37,145 nucleotides of DNA from Pseudonocardia acidicola (GTDB taxonomy: Bacteria; Actinomycetota; Actinomycetes; Mycobacteriales; Pseudonocardiaceae), in assembly GCF_012911935.1 (NCBI RefSeq), contig NZ_JAAXLA010000070.1, positions 1 to 37,145 on the forward strand, given 5' to 3'. Position 1 is the first letter of the stretch; each line of letters starts with the position of its first letter. Below, one piece after another: positions 23,837 to 31,730 of the stretch. The position numbers were made by a program, and so were the translations under genes. The notes beneath the pieces were generated by a model. It was not told where the DNA came from and made no database searches. It saw nothing but the letters and a program-made list of their open reading frames with translations.

Positions 23837-25063
23837 ATGACGGACCTCGATGACCGTCCGCGCGTGGTCCCGCCCACCGGACCCGAGGTCGACCACGCCA
23901 CCCGCCGCTGGGCGGAACGGTTCCCGGAGCTGGGGACGGAGCCGATCTCGACCGACCGATTCATCTCCCCGGAGTTCTTCGAGCGCGAGCGCGAACTGGT
24001 CTTCCGCCGGTCCTGGCTCAACGTCGGCACGGTGCGGGACTTCCCGTCGGACGCCGGCTTCTTCGTGCGCGACATCGAGGTCCTGGGTGTCTCGCTGCTG
24101 ATCGTCCGCAGCCGTGACGGCCGGATCCAGGCCTACCACAACGTCTGCGCCCACCGCGGCAACAAGCTGATCTGGGAGAAGGACGGTCCGTGCCCGCGGA
24201 TGTTCTCCTGCCGCTTCCACGGCTGGGGGTACGGAGCGAACGACGGGGTGCTCGAGTTCGTGCCCGACGAGGGGCAGTTCTACTTCCCCGACCGCCGCGA
24301 GTGGAGCCTGACGCCGGTCACGACGGACACGTGGAACGGCTTCATCTTCGTGCACATGATGAAGGAGCCGCCGCAGACCCTGCGGGAGTACCTGGGCCCG
24401 CTGGCGGAACGGCTCGACGACTTCCCGTTCGCGAAGCTCTCCCTGCAGTACCGCTACGACGTCCCGGAGCGGAACAACTGGAAGATCGCGCTCGACGCGC
24501 AGAACGAGATCTACCACGTTCCGATGCTCGCGCCGCTGCACCGGTTCCTCTCCGGCGGCGCGTTCCACACCAACGACGAGGGCTACACCCGGATCGCGGA
24601 CTTCCAGCGGCTGGGCCTGCACTCGGTCTACACGTCGGAGTCCGACCCCGACTTCGAGGACACCGCCAGCGGCACGGCACACGCGGCCGCGCACCCGGCG
24701 TTCGGCGAGCTGATCCTGCCGATGGACACCCCGTTCTCGTTCCACGTGGTGTTCCCGAACCTGGTGATCGCCTTCTTCAACAACTCGATGTTCACCTACA
24801 ACATCTGGCCGCACGCGGTGGACCAGACCGTGTGGGAGATCCGGCTGCACTACCCCGAGCCGGCCAACCTCGGTGAGCGGGTGCTCGTCGAGCAGGCCAA
24901 GTGCCGTTTCCGTGACCTGCTGTGCGAGGACCAGGCGGGACACCAGGCCCTGCACGTCGGACTGCGCTCCGGCGCCCGCGACGACTTCGTGCTCGGCGAG
25001 CAGGAGGTCCAGATCCGCGCGTTCCACACGACACTCGACGACGTCATGCAGCGAGGTGCCTGA
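23837..25063 (+). CDS. Rieske non-heme iron oxygenase, alpha subunit
   Basis: 408 residues, ATG after GAGAAGGAGACGTCC. The Rieske domain ligands are Cys104, His106, Cys125 and His128 (CAHRGNK, CRFHGWGYG). The catalytic region is DAQNEIYHVPMLAPLH (220-235), giving His227 and probably His235 as iron ligands. Glu224 stands where most relatives have the bridging Asp, as reported for carnitine monooxygenase CntA. The gap between the two histidines is longer than the usual X4. LLCEDQAGHQALHVGL (about 355-375) probably supplies the acidic ligand region. No typical NTF2-like beta subunit follows. It probably oxygenates the imported substrate. Confidence 0.92.
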   Translation: MTDLDDRPRVVPPTGPEVDHATRRWAERFPELGTEPISTDRFISPEFFERERELVFRRSWLNVGTVRDFPSDAGFFVRDIEVLGVSLLIVRSRDGRIQAYHNVCAHRGNKLIWEKDGPCPRMFSCRFHGWGYGANDGVLEFVPDEGQFYFPDRREWSLTPVTTDTWNGFIFVHMMKEPPQTLREYLGPLAERLDDFPFAKLSLQYRYDVPERNNWKIALDAQNEIYHVPMLAPLHRFLSGGAFHTNDEGYTRIADFQRLGLHSVYTSESDPDFEDTASGTAHAAAHPAFGELILPMDTPFSFHVVFPNLVIAFFNNSMFTYNIWPHAVDQTVWEIRLHYPEPANLGERVLVEQAKCRFRDLLCEDQAGHQALHVGLRSGARDDFVLGEQEVQIRAFHTTLDDVMQRGA

Positions 25064-25410
25064 TGACCGCATCCACCACGTCCGCCACGATGCCCGCCGG
25101 CTTCGCCGATCTCGAGCGGTTCGCCGAGTGGGTCCTGCCGAACGAGGCCGCGAGGATCGAGGCGCGGCTGACCCGGCCCTACGCCGAGTCGAAGACGTTC
25201 TACGACACCATGCTGGCCGAGGTCCCGCGGATCATGCCGCACCTGCTCGGGCGGACGTCCGAGCAGGCCGACGACGCGGACCGCAACCTGCTGGCACTCA
25301 CCCTGGCGTACATCGAGATCGCGAACGCGGTCGAGATCTACGGCGAGAGCGAGGTCCCGGACGGAGCGGACCTGCGCCTGTTCGTCTCGGTGCTCGACAG
25401 CCATGGCTGA
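25063..25410 (+). CDS. 115-residue helical protein of unknown function
   Basis: It starts at the ATG inside the TGATG overlap with the oxygenase, and its end overlaps the SDR start by 8 bp (ATGGCTGA), so it is coupled on both sides. The sequence looks mostly alpha-helical and acidic (FAEWVLPNEAARIEARL, YIEIANAVEIYGESEVPDGA), without cysteines or a metal motif. It is shorter than the usual 160-180-residue beta subunits of ring hydroxylases and does not resemble their fold by eye. It may be an accessory subunit or assembly factor. I do not recognise the family. Confidence 0.8.
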   Translation: MTASTTSATMPAGFADLERFAEWVLPNEAARIEARLTRPYAESKTFYDTMLAEVPRIMPHLLGRTSEQADDADRNLLALTLAYIEIANAVEIYGESEVPDGADLRLFVSVLDSHG

Positions 25411-26179
25411 GGCAGCGCAGGACATGAGATCGGCGATCGTCACCGGGGGCGGCTCGGGCATCGGCCGGGCGGCGGCGCTCGCGCTCGCCGCCGACGGCCT
25501 GGCCGTCACCGTGGCCGACGCCGACCTCGACGCGGCCAAGGCGGTCGTGGCCGACATCGAGCAGCGCGGACACACCGCCCGGGCCGCGCTCGTCGACGTC
25601 ACCAGCCGAGAGGCACTCGCCGAGGCCGTGGCGTCGACCGTGAGCGCCTTCGGGCCGCTCGTCGCCGGGGTCAACAGCGCCGGCATCCAGGGCGATCTCG
25701 CGCCGGTGACCGAGTGCACCCAGGAGAACTGGCAGCGCACGCTCGCGGTGAACCTCACCGGCACCTTCCTGGCCATGCAGGCCGAGATCGAGGCCATGCT
25801 GCACAGCGGTGGCGGCGCCATCGTCAACCTCGCCTCCAATTTCGGGCTGGTGGGGAAGCCGCGCATCCCCGCCTACTGCGCCAGCAAGCACGGCGTCGTC
25901 GGGCTGACCAAGGCCGCGGCCCTGGACTACGCATCCCACGGAATCCGGGTCAACGCGGTCTGCCCGGGCCCCGTGGACACCCCGCTGCTGACGCGCATCG
26001 CCGAGGAGGCCGGGCCCCGGGGCACGGCCATGCGGGCCGAGGTCGAGGCCAGCGTCCCGCTGGGCCGGATCGGCCGCCCGGACGAGGTCGGCCGCGCGAT
26101 CGCCTTCCTGTGCTCCGACGCCGCCTCGTTCGTCACGGGAACCGCCATGCCGGTCGACGGCGGCTTCGTCGTCGGCTAG
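25403..26179 (+). CDS. Short-chain dehydrogenase/reductase (SDR)
   Basis: 258 residues with classical SDR features: TGGGSGIG cofactor loop near residues 15-22, NSAGI in place of NNAG, catalytic Ser in NLASNFG, YCASK for the Tyr-Lys pair, and NAVCPGPVDTPL after it. Asp in VADADLDAAK suggests preference for NAD. It probably oxidises the hydroxylated product (a cis-diol or alcohol) from the oxygenase, as SDR partners do in ring-degradation operons. It overlaps the preceding gene and is followed 22 bp later by the reductase gene. Confidence 0.93.
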   Translation: MAEAAQDMRSAIVTGGGSGIGRAAALALAADGLAVTVADADLDAAKAVVADIEQRGHTARAALVDVTSREALAEAVASTVSAFGPLVAGVNSAGIQGDLAPVTECTQENWQRTLAVNLTGTFLAMQAEIEAMLHSGGGAIVNLASNFGLVGKPRIPAYCASKHGVVGLTKAAALDYASHGIRVNAVCPGPVDTPLLTRIAEEAGPRGTAMRAEVEASVPLGRIGRPDEVGRAIAFLCSDAASFVTGTAMPVDGGFVVG

Positions 26180-26201
26180 CGCGCTCCGAGAAAGGAAACC
26201 C

Positions 26202-27140
26202 GTGAGCGACACCTACGAGCTTCTCGTCGACGGGCTCCAGCAGGTCGCGGACGAGGTCGTCGCCGTGACGCTCGTCGACCCCGACGGTGCCCTGCTACCG
26301 GCGTGGAAACCCGGGGCCCACGTCGAGGTCGTGCTGGGCGAGCACGTCCGGCACTACTCCCTGTGCGGTTCCCCTGCGGAACGGGGCCGGTACCGCCTGG
26401 GCGTGCTGCGGGAACCGGCCGGCCACGGTGGCTCGGAGTACGTGCACACGAGGCTCCGGGTCGGCGACCGTCTCACGGTCGGCGAGCCGCGCAACCAGTT
26501 CCCGGTGGTGACGGGCGACCGGTACGTGTTCATCGCCGGGGGCATCGGGATCACTCCCCTGCTCCCGATGATCGCCCAGGTCGACCGGGCCGGGTTTCCC
26601 TGGCGGTTGCTGTACGGCGGGCGGCGGCTGTCGGCCATGGCGTTCCGTCCGGAACTCGAACGCTACGGCGACCGCGTGCGGTTCTGGCCGCAGGACGTGC
26701 ACGGGCACCCCGACCTCGCGTCCTGGATGGACGTCGCGCCCGGCACGAGGATCTACGCCTGCGGTCCCGAGCCCCTGCTCGAAGCGGTGCAGCGGCGGGG
26801 CAGGTTGCTCGGCGGCAGCACCGTCCACATCGAACGATTCGCCCCGCGCGTGGACACCTCGGCAGGCCCGCACCGGGAGTTCGAACTCGTCTGCACCGCG
26901 TCGGAACGGACGCTGACCGTCGGCGCGGACGAATCGATGCTCGACGCGATGATCCGGGCCGGCATCGACGTGAACCACGACTGCCGCCAGGGCACCTGTG
27001 GCACGTGCGAGCTCGACCTGATCGACGGGGCCGCCGTGCACCTCGACTCGGTCGTCGACCCGGACGACCCCGAACGCGATGCCGTGATCTTCCCCTGCGT
27101 CTCGCGCGCGCGGGACGCGCGACTCGTCGTCGACATCTGA
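26202..27140 (+). CDS. Phthalate-dioxygenase-type reductase (FMN, NAD, [2Fe-2S])
   Basis: 312 residues from a GTG at 26202 with AAAGGAAA before it. The flavin domain carries RHYSLCGSP (50-58), the NAD domain GGIGITPLLP (113-122) and IYACGPEPLLEA, and the C-terminal plant-type ferredoxin domain Cys261, Cys266, Cys269 (CRQGTCGTC) and Cys299. This order is that of phthalate dioxygenase reductase and vanillate demethylase reductase, which feed electrons directly to a Rieske oxygenase. Coexistence with the stand-alone Rieske ferredoxin upstream is unusual. Confidence 0.94.
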   Translation: MSDTYELLVDGLQQVADEVVAVTLVDPDGALLPAWKPGAHVEVVLGEHVRHYSLCGSPAERGRYRLGVLREPAGHGGSEYVHTRLRVGDRLTVGEPRNQFPVVTGDRYVFIAGGIGITPLLPMIAQVDRAGFPWRLLYGGRRLSAMAFRPELERYGDRVRFWPQDVHGHPDLASWMDVAPGTRIYACGPEPLLEAVQRRGRLLGGSTVHIERFAPRVDTSAGPHREFELVCTASERTLTVGADESMLDAMIRAGIDVNHDCRQGTCGTCELDLIDGAAVHLDSVVDPDDPERDAVIFPCVSRARDARLVVDI

Positions 27141-27203
27141 CCCAGATCCCACGATGCCGCGGCGGCCGCTGCGGCGAATCTCCGAATGGAAAGGCAGTAC
27201 ACG

Positions 27204-27500
27204 ATGATTCGCCATGTATTCCTCTGGCAGGCTGCGCCAGGGGCGTCCAACGACACGATCCTCGACATGCTCACCCAGCTGTCCAAGGAGATGGACTTCA
27301 TCGTCGAGTGGTCCCTGGGTGCCCACGAGGGCGCGCCGAACGACAACGGGCAGCCGTGGGACGGCGCTCTCATCACCGACTTCCGCACCTGGGACGACCT
27401 CGAGCGCTACTCGACCGACCCGGTCCACGCCGAGCTGGTGGACACGCTCCTGCCGATGGTGACCGGTCGCGCCGTCGTCGACTTCGAGGTCGACGCCTGA
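27204..27500 (+). CDS. Dabb-domain (stress-responsive alpha/beta barrel) protein
   Basis: 98 residues. MIRHVFLWQAAPGASNDTIL at the start and a VVDFEV ending are typical of dimeric alpha/beta-barrel Dabb proteins. An ATG at 27186 is in frame, but the one at 27204 has GGAAAGG at the right distance. The family includes small ring-cyclising or product-handling enzymes and proteins of unknown role. Its stop overlaps the cyclase-family gene (TGATG), so the two probably act on successive steps. Confidence 0.88.
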   Translation: MIRHVFLWQAAPGASNDTILDMLTQLSKEMDFIVEWSLGAHEGAPNDNGQPWDGALITDFRTWDDLERYSTDPVHAELVDTLLPMVTGRAVVDFEVDA

Positions 27501-28426
27501 TGGCCCCGATCGCCGACATCAAGGTCGCCACCAGCCCCTACGGACCGGACGACCAGCTCGGAGCGCTCAACCTGATGACCGCCGGGTCGCAGGCCGCCAT
27601 CATGTCGCGCGCCGACGCGTCGACCGTCTACGACCTGAGCGTCGACTACTTCGTCGGGATGCCGAGCTTCCAGGCCGCCGGCGACCCCTCCTACCAGATC
27701 TTCATGAGCCACACCCCCGACGGCACCGTCGTGGACAACCTCAACGGCGCGGGCGCCGAGGTGAACCAGCGGGTCTGCTACTCCGGCGACGTCGTGTTCA
27801 TGTACACCCACACCGGCACGCACATCGACGCGCTGAACCATTTCGGAGTCGACGGCAAGATCTACAACAACTTCAGTGCCGCCGAGAACCTCGGCAGCCG
27901 GCACTGGACCAAGGGCGGAGTCGAGCAGATCCCGCCGATCGTCGCCCGCGGCGTGCTGATCGACGTGGCCGACCTGCACGGCGTCCCCTGCCTGCCGGAC
28001 TCCTACGCCATCACCGTGGAGGACCTCCAGAAGGCCCTCGAGAAGGCCGGCCTCGCGCTGCGCAGCGGCGACGTGGCGCTGGTGCGGACCGGGCGGATGA
28101 GACATTGGCCCGACGGCTCCAAGGTGCTCGGCGCCCCTCCCGGGCTCGGCCTGGACGCCTGCCGCTGGCTCACCGCTCAGAGCATCATCGCGGTCGCGTC
28201 GGACCAGGAGTGCGTCGAGGTCGGCCCTTCGCAGCACGAGGACAACTGGCTGCCCGGCCACTGCCACTTCCTCGCCGAGGCGGGCGTGCCGATGATCGAG
28301 CTGGTCAACCTCGAGGAGCTGTCCAGGGACCGGGTCACCGAGCTCTGCTTCCTCGCGGCTCCCATCCGCCTGCGTGGCGCCTCGGGCGCACCGGTGCGGC
28401 CCATGGCGATGGCGCTGCGGGACTGA
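27500..28426 (+). CDS. Cyclase-family metal-dependent hydrolase (kynurenine formamidase/isatin hydrolase superfamily)
   Basis: 308 residues. The metal motif HTGTHIDALNHF (104-115) is the HxGTHxDxxxHF signature of PF04199-type cyclases, with His104, His108, Asp110 and His114 as ligands. PIVARGVLIDVA and later VALVRTGRM fit the swivelling beta core. Family members hydrolyse C-N bonds in kynurenine formamide, isatin or related amides and lactams. In this operon it may open the ring left after oxygenation and dehydrogenation (inference). It is last of the tightly coupled genes; 140 bp without a gene follow. Confidence 0.9.
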   Translation: MAPIADIKVATSPYGPDDQLGALNLMTAGSQAAIMSRADASTVYDLSVDYFVGMPSFQAAGDPSYQIFMSHTPDGTVVDNLNGAGAEVNQRVCYSGDVVFMYTHTGTHIDALNHFGVDGKIYNNFSAAENLGSRHWTKGGVEQIPPIVARGVLIDVADLHGVPCLPDSYAITVEDLQKALEKAGLALRSGDVALVRTGRMRHWPDGSKVLGAPPGLGLDACRWLTAQSIIAVASDQECVEVGPSQHEDNWLPGHCHFLAEAGVPMIELVNLEELSRDRVTELCFLAAPIRLRGASGAPVRPMAMALRD

Positions 28427-28566
28427 CCGGACCGGGTCGGCGGCAGGGCATCGCCGGCCGCATTCGTCGCGGATCGGCGAGGTGCTCTGCTGCCGACCTC
28501 GGGCCCGCTGTTCGACGACGTTCGGGCATTGCTGCGGCTCATGCCACGACAGATGCAGGAGACCAC

Positions 28567-29313
28567 GTGACCACCAGCAGGACGTCCCCGCTGACATCGT
28601 CCTACGGCGAGGACCTGATGAACCAGGACCGCACCACCGTCACGGTGTGGTCCGACATCGGCTGCCCGTGGGCGACCCTTGCTCTGGCGATACTGCGCCG
28701 GCGCGCGGATCAGCGCGGTCAGGCACTGCTCATCGACCACCGTGCGTTCCCGCTGGAACTGTTCAACCGTCGTCCCACACCGAAGCCCATTGTGGATGCC
28801 GAGGTCGTCGCGATCGCAGGCTGCCGCCCAGAACTCGGTTGGAAGCCGTGGACCGCCCCCGACCACACCTATGCCGTCACGACGTTGCCGGCGATGGAGG
28901 CGGTCCAGGCGTGCAAGGATCCGGAGATCGGAGGTCTCCGAGGCAGCGATGAGTTCGATTCGGCGTTGCGGAAGGCCTTCTACGTCGACGGCCGGTGCAT
29001 CAGCGTGCACGCCGTCATCCTTGACGTGGCACAGCGGTGTGAACACGTCGACGCGGATCGACTGGAGTCGGCACTGGCTCAGGGGATCGGCCGGCGTGAC
29101 GTTTTCGACCAGTGGCGGATCGCGCAGCGACCCGAGATCGAGGGCAGCCCACAGATCTTCACCGCATACGGCGCTTTCCACAACCCTGGCGCGGCCTACC
29201 ACTGGACAGCTGCCCCACCTGCCGGCTTTCCCCGCTTGGAGTCTTACACCCTGGACTGGGCCGAGGGACTACTCGAGGTCATGGCTCATGGTGACAACGC
29301 CTCAGGCCTGTGA
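28567..29313 (+). CDS. DsbA/FrnE-like thioredoxin-fold protein
   Basis: 248 residues from a GTG at 28567 with AGGAG before it; an ATG at 28618 is an alternative. The thioredoxin-fold start VTVWSDIGCPWATLAL (about 25-40) fits the FrnE/2-hydroxychromene-isomerase group, and DEFDSALRKAFYVDGRCISV and SPQIFTAYGAFHNPGA match its C-terminal half. The second cysteine of the CPxC motif is replaced by alanine or threonine, so a disulfide oxidoreductase role is doubtful; a glutathione- or mycothiol-type isomerase role is possible. It may be part of the preceding catabolic operon or independent. Confidence 0.8.
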   Translation: MTTSRTSPLTSSYGEDLMNQDRTTVTVWSDIGCPWATLALAILRRRADQRGQALLIDHRAFPLELFNRRPTPKPIVDAEVVAIAGCRPELGWKPWTAPDHTYAVTTLPAMEAVQACKDPEIGGLRGSDEFDSALRKAFYVDGRCISVHAVILDVAQRCEHVDADRLESALAQGIGRRDVFDQWRIAQRPEIEGSPQIFTAYGAFHNPGAAYHWTAAPPAGFPRLESYTLDWAEGLLEVMAHGDNASGL

Positions 29314-29373
29314 ACGCCGAGACCGGCGCCGGTCGCGGGGATCGGGCAGCGCAGCGCCCCTGCACGGCTGTTC

Positions 29374-29475
29374 AGCCTTGTTGTCTTCGGACCGAGCCTG
29401 ACCGACGGCGTCGCCGCCGGCCTCACCACGTGCTACGACATCCGTTTCCCCGGCCTTTCCAGGAACTCGGTGAAC
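29374..29475 (+). pseudogene. Fragment of a carbon-nitrogen hydrolase (nitrilase superfamily)
   Basis: One frame reads SLVVFGPSLTDGVAAGLTT then CYDIRFPGL, matching the nitrilase catalytic-cysteine segment (GL-TCYDLRFPEL). Directly after, a one-base shift gives FQELGE, the expected continuation. No flanking parts of the enzyme are present, so this is a short frameshifted remnant. The rest of 29314-29537 shows no gene. Confidence 0.5.
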
Positions 29476-29537
29476 AGCACCATCAAACCGGCCGGCTGAC
29501 CCAGGGGTCGCGGCCGCGGCGCCGCGGCCCCTGGCCG

Positions 29538-30362
29538 CTACGACGCGCTGGAGCGGAAGGTGGGAACGACCCACCTGCCCGGGCCCGCCATTCGCAGGAG
29601 CTGCGAAAGCCCGGCGTCGTCGAACGCCTCGACGATGCGGTCGGGTCCTTCGCTGAAGTGCGCCCAGCTGTCGTAGTGCGCCGGCACGACCAGCGGTGCC
29701 CCGAGCACGGCGGCAGCCGCGGTGGCCCGCTCGCTGGTCAGCGTCAACGGGCGACCGCGCTCTTTGGTCGGCACGCGAGCAGCCCCGACGAACAGTACGG
29801 CCACGTCGATCGGGCCGGCACGCTCGGCCACCTCGTCCACCACGGCGATCGAGGCGTTGTCGCCGCTGATGTACACCGTCGGAACACCGTCGGCGGACAG
29901 AACGAAACCGGTGACTTCGCAGTTGACGTGACCGTCCTCGTCACGGGCACCGTCGGCGGGCCCGTGCATCGCCGGCACCGCGCGGATCGTGAGGTCACCG
30001 GCCCGGTCGCCGCGGGGCCGGCTCATCGGCTCCCAGGCCCTCAGCGGGGTGGCCGGCGGACCGAGGCGGTCGGCGCTGCGCGGACCGGTCACGAGCAACG
30101 GCGCGGCGAGCGCGAATGCCCGGCCACGATCGTCCAGGTTGTCCGGATGCAGGTCGTGGCTGACCAGGACCGCGTCGACCGGCCCCAACTCGGCTTCGGG
30201 CACCGCCGGCCCACGCAGCTTGGTCAGATAGCCCTTGTCTCCGGGCGGGTCGAAGGTCGGGTCCACCACGAGCCTCAATCCCGCGATGTCGACCACGGTC
30301 GTGGGCCCACCGAGGACGCCGATTGCGAACCCGAGGCGCTCGGCGCCGACTCGCTGCGTCAC
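29538..30362 (-). CDS. MBL-fold metallo-hydrolase (UlaG-like)
   Basis: 274 residues from a GTG at 30362 with GGAGGTGGTGATC just before it. Strand pattern VVDIAGLRLVVDPTFD, then SHDLHPDNLDD where the family has HxHxDH (here HDLHPDN, with Asn for the last His), LTIRAVPAMHGP, VYISGDNASI and VVPAHYDSW, where later metal ligands fall. It is probably a hydrolase of the UlaG/beta-lactamase-like group; the HPDN variant leaves the metal site uncertain. It lies downstream on the same strand as the SDR at 30737, separated by a 374-bp gap. Confidence 0.85.
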   Translation of the reverse strand: MTQRVGAERLGFAIGVLGGPTTVVDIAGLRLVVDPTFDPPGDKGYLTKLRGPAVPEAELGPVDAVLVSHDLHPDNLDDRGRAFALAAPLLVTGPRSADRLGPPATPLRAWEPMSRPRGDRAGDLTIRAVPAMHGPADGARDEDGHVNCEVTGFVLSADGVPTVYISGDNASIAVVDEVAERAGPIDVAVLFVGAARVPTKERGRPLTLTSERATAAAAVLGAPLVVPAHYDSWAHFSEGPDRIVEAFDDAGLSQLLRMAGPGRWVVPTFRSSAS

Positions 30363-30736
30363 GATCACCACCTCCGTCCTCGGTCGACACCACGGAATCG
30401 GCCCCACCCGCTCCCCCGCGGCCGGGTCCCGCACGGCGCCCGACCGCAGCGCCCGGCGCCCACGCTTCCTCGGCGGCGGGCCGGTCTCCCAGGGTCTTTC
30501 GACCTCGGCACCTCAGCCGACGAGATTCGCCACGTGTCCGGATCGATGCGAAAAGATCGATTGCCGCAAGTCCGGCAGCCCAGGCGGGAATCGGGGTCTA
30601 CGAACGCGGCCCGGACGGACTGCCGGCTGCGGCCCGCGGCTACGACGACGTCCAAGCATCCACCGGGCACCCTGAGGCCACCCTGAGGCGCAGAAGCCCC
30701 GGCGCCGTGCCATCGGGCCACTCGCCGGGCGCCTGG
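30363..30736. other. Gene-free stretch between SDR and MBL genes
   Basis: No convincing coding frame, RNA or terminator is seen. The only visible structure is a pair of ATCGAT palindromes flanking GCGAAAAG at about 30542-30561. It presumably holds the MBL gene's promoter. Confidence 0.4.
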
Positions 30737-31453
30737 TCAGTGGCCGGCGATCTGGCCGCCGTCGATGTGCAGGATCTCGCCGGTGATGAACGGCGACGAC
30801 TCCAGGAACAGGACGCCGTCGACGATGTCGCTGACCTGGCCCACATGCCCGACCGGGGGGAGCCGCGCGCCGAGCCCGACGTAGCTCTCCGGCGGCTGCA
30901 CCGGCGTCTGGATGATGCCCGGCGAGACAGCGTTGACCCGGATGCCCCGGGAGGCGTACTCGATGGCCAGTGCCTTGGTTGCTGAGGCGAGGCCGCCCTT
31001 GGTGAGTGAGGTCAGCACGGATGGCGTGCTGGAGTTGGCGTAGTCGGCGAGGGTGGTGGTGATGTTGATGACGTGGCCGCCACCTCGCTTCACCATCTCG
31101 GCGATGGCGCGCTGTGTCAGCCAGAAGAATCCGGTGAGGTTGACGGCGACAACAGCTGCGTAGTCGTGAGCGGTGTAGGCGGTGAACGGCTTGGAGATGA
31201 AGACACCGGCGTTGTTGACGAGGGTGTCGATGCGACCGAAGCTCACGAGTGCCCCGCTGATGATCCGGTCGGCGGTGGCGGGCTCGGACACGTCCCCATC
31301 AACGGTGAGCACGGCCGGGTCTCCCGCGGGCTTGATCGTCCGGGAGGCTGCAACGACCGCCCAGCCCCGCCGCCGGTACTCGGTGACGAGGCCGGCGCCG
31401 ATGCCCTGAGAACCTCCGGTGATGATGGCGACCCTCTGGTCCTTCTCCCTCAT
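30737..31453 (-). CDS. SDR-family protein lacking the catalytic tyrosine
   Basis: 238 residues. The cofactor loop TGGSQGIG (13-20) and NNAGVF are intact, and NAVSPGIIQTPV follows the active site. Where the Tyr-X3-Lys pair is expected, the sequence is LTSLTKGGL: the lysine is present but threonine replaces tyrosine. A clade of SDRs with such substitutions exists; classical hydride-transfer chemistry would need another acid. The ATG at 31453 is divergent from the GDSL hydrolase gene. The 277-bp divergent region shows no gene. Confidence 0.9.
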   Translation of the reverse strand: MREKDQRVAIITGGSQGIGAGLVTEYRRRGWAVVAASRTIKPAGDPAVLTVDGDVSEPATADRIISGALVSFGRIDTLVNNAGVFISKPFTAYTAHDYAAVVAVNLTGFFWLTQRAIAEMVKRGGGHVINITTTLADYANSSTPSVLTSLTKGGLASATKALAIEYASRGIRVNAVSPGIIQTPVQPPESYVGLGARLPPVGHVGQVSDIVDGVLFLESSPFITGEILHIDGGQIAGH

Positions 31454-31730
31454 GGCCTTTCCCGTCGTCAGCTACCGGGACCGCAGCAAGTGTCCCTGCC
31501 CTGTCGGCATCGAGGCGAGGACTTCCTCGAGCTGGGCGCCATCGTCGGTGGCGCCCAGGCCGTGCGTCCGCCGGTCGCTTGGCGGCGAGCGGCGAGCGGC
31601 GGGGTCGCGGTGGTCGACCGCGCTGTCGGCGCCCAGCATCTGATCGGCATGATCGGTGCGACGCCCGCCGCCCGCGATCGCCACGACGCGCGCCCGCGGC
31701 TTTGTGAGTCCTCGGTGAGAAGGAGTTCGA

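Noticed and set aside
30365..30721. 118-codon minus-strand frame containing RLGCRTCGNRSF
   Set aside because: The CX2C is isolated, the rest is low complexity, and no ribosome site or family match is visible.
31468..31730. Possible coding remnant in the SDR/GDSL divergent region
   Set aside because: Several frames are open, but none shows a recognisable motif; it is probably only regulatory DNA.
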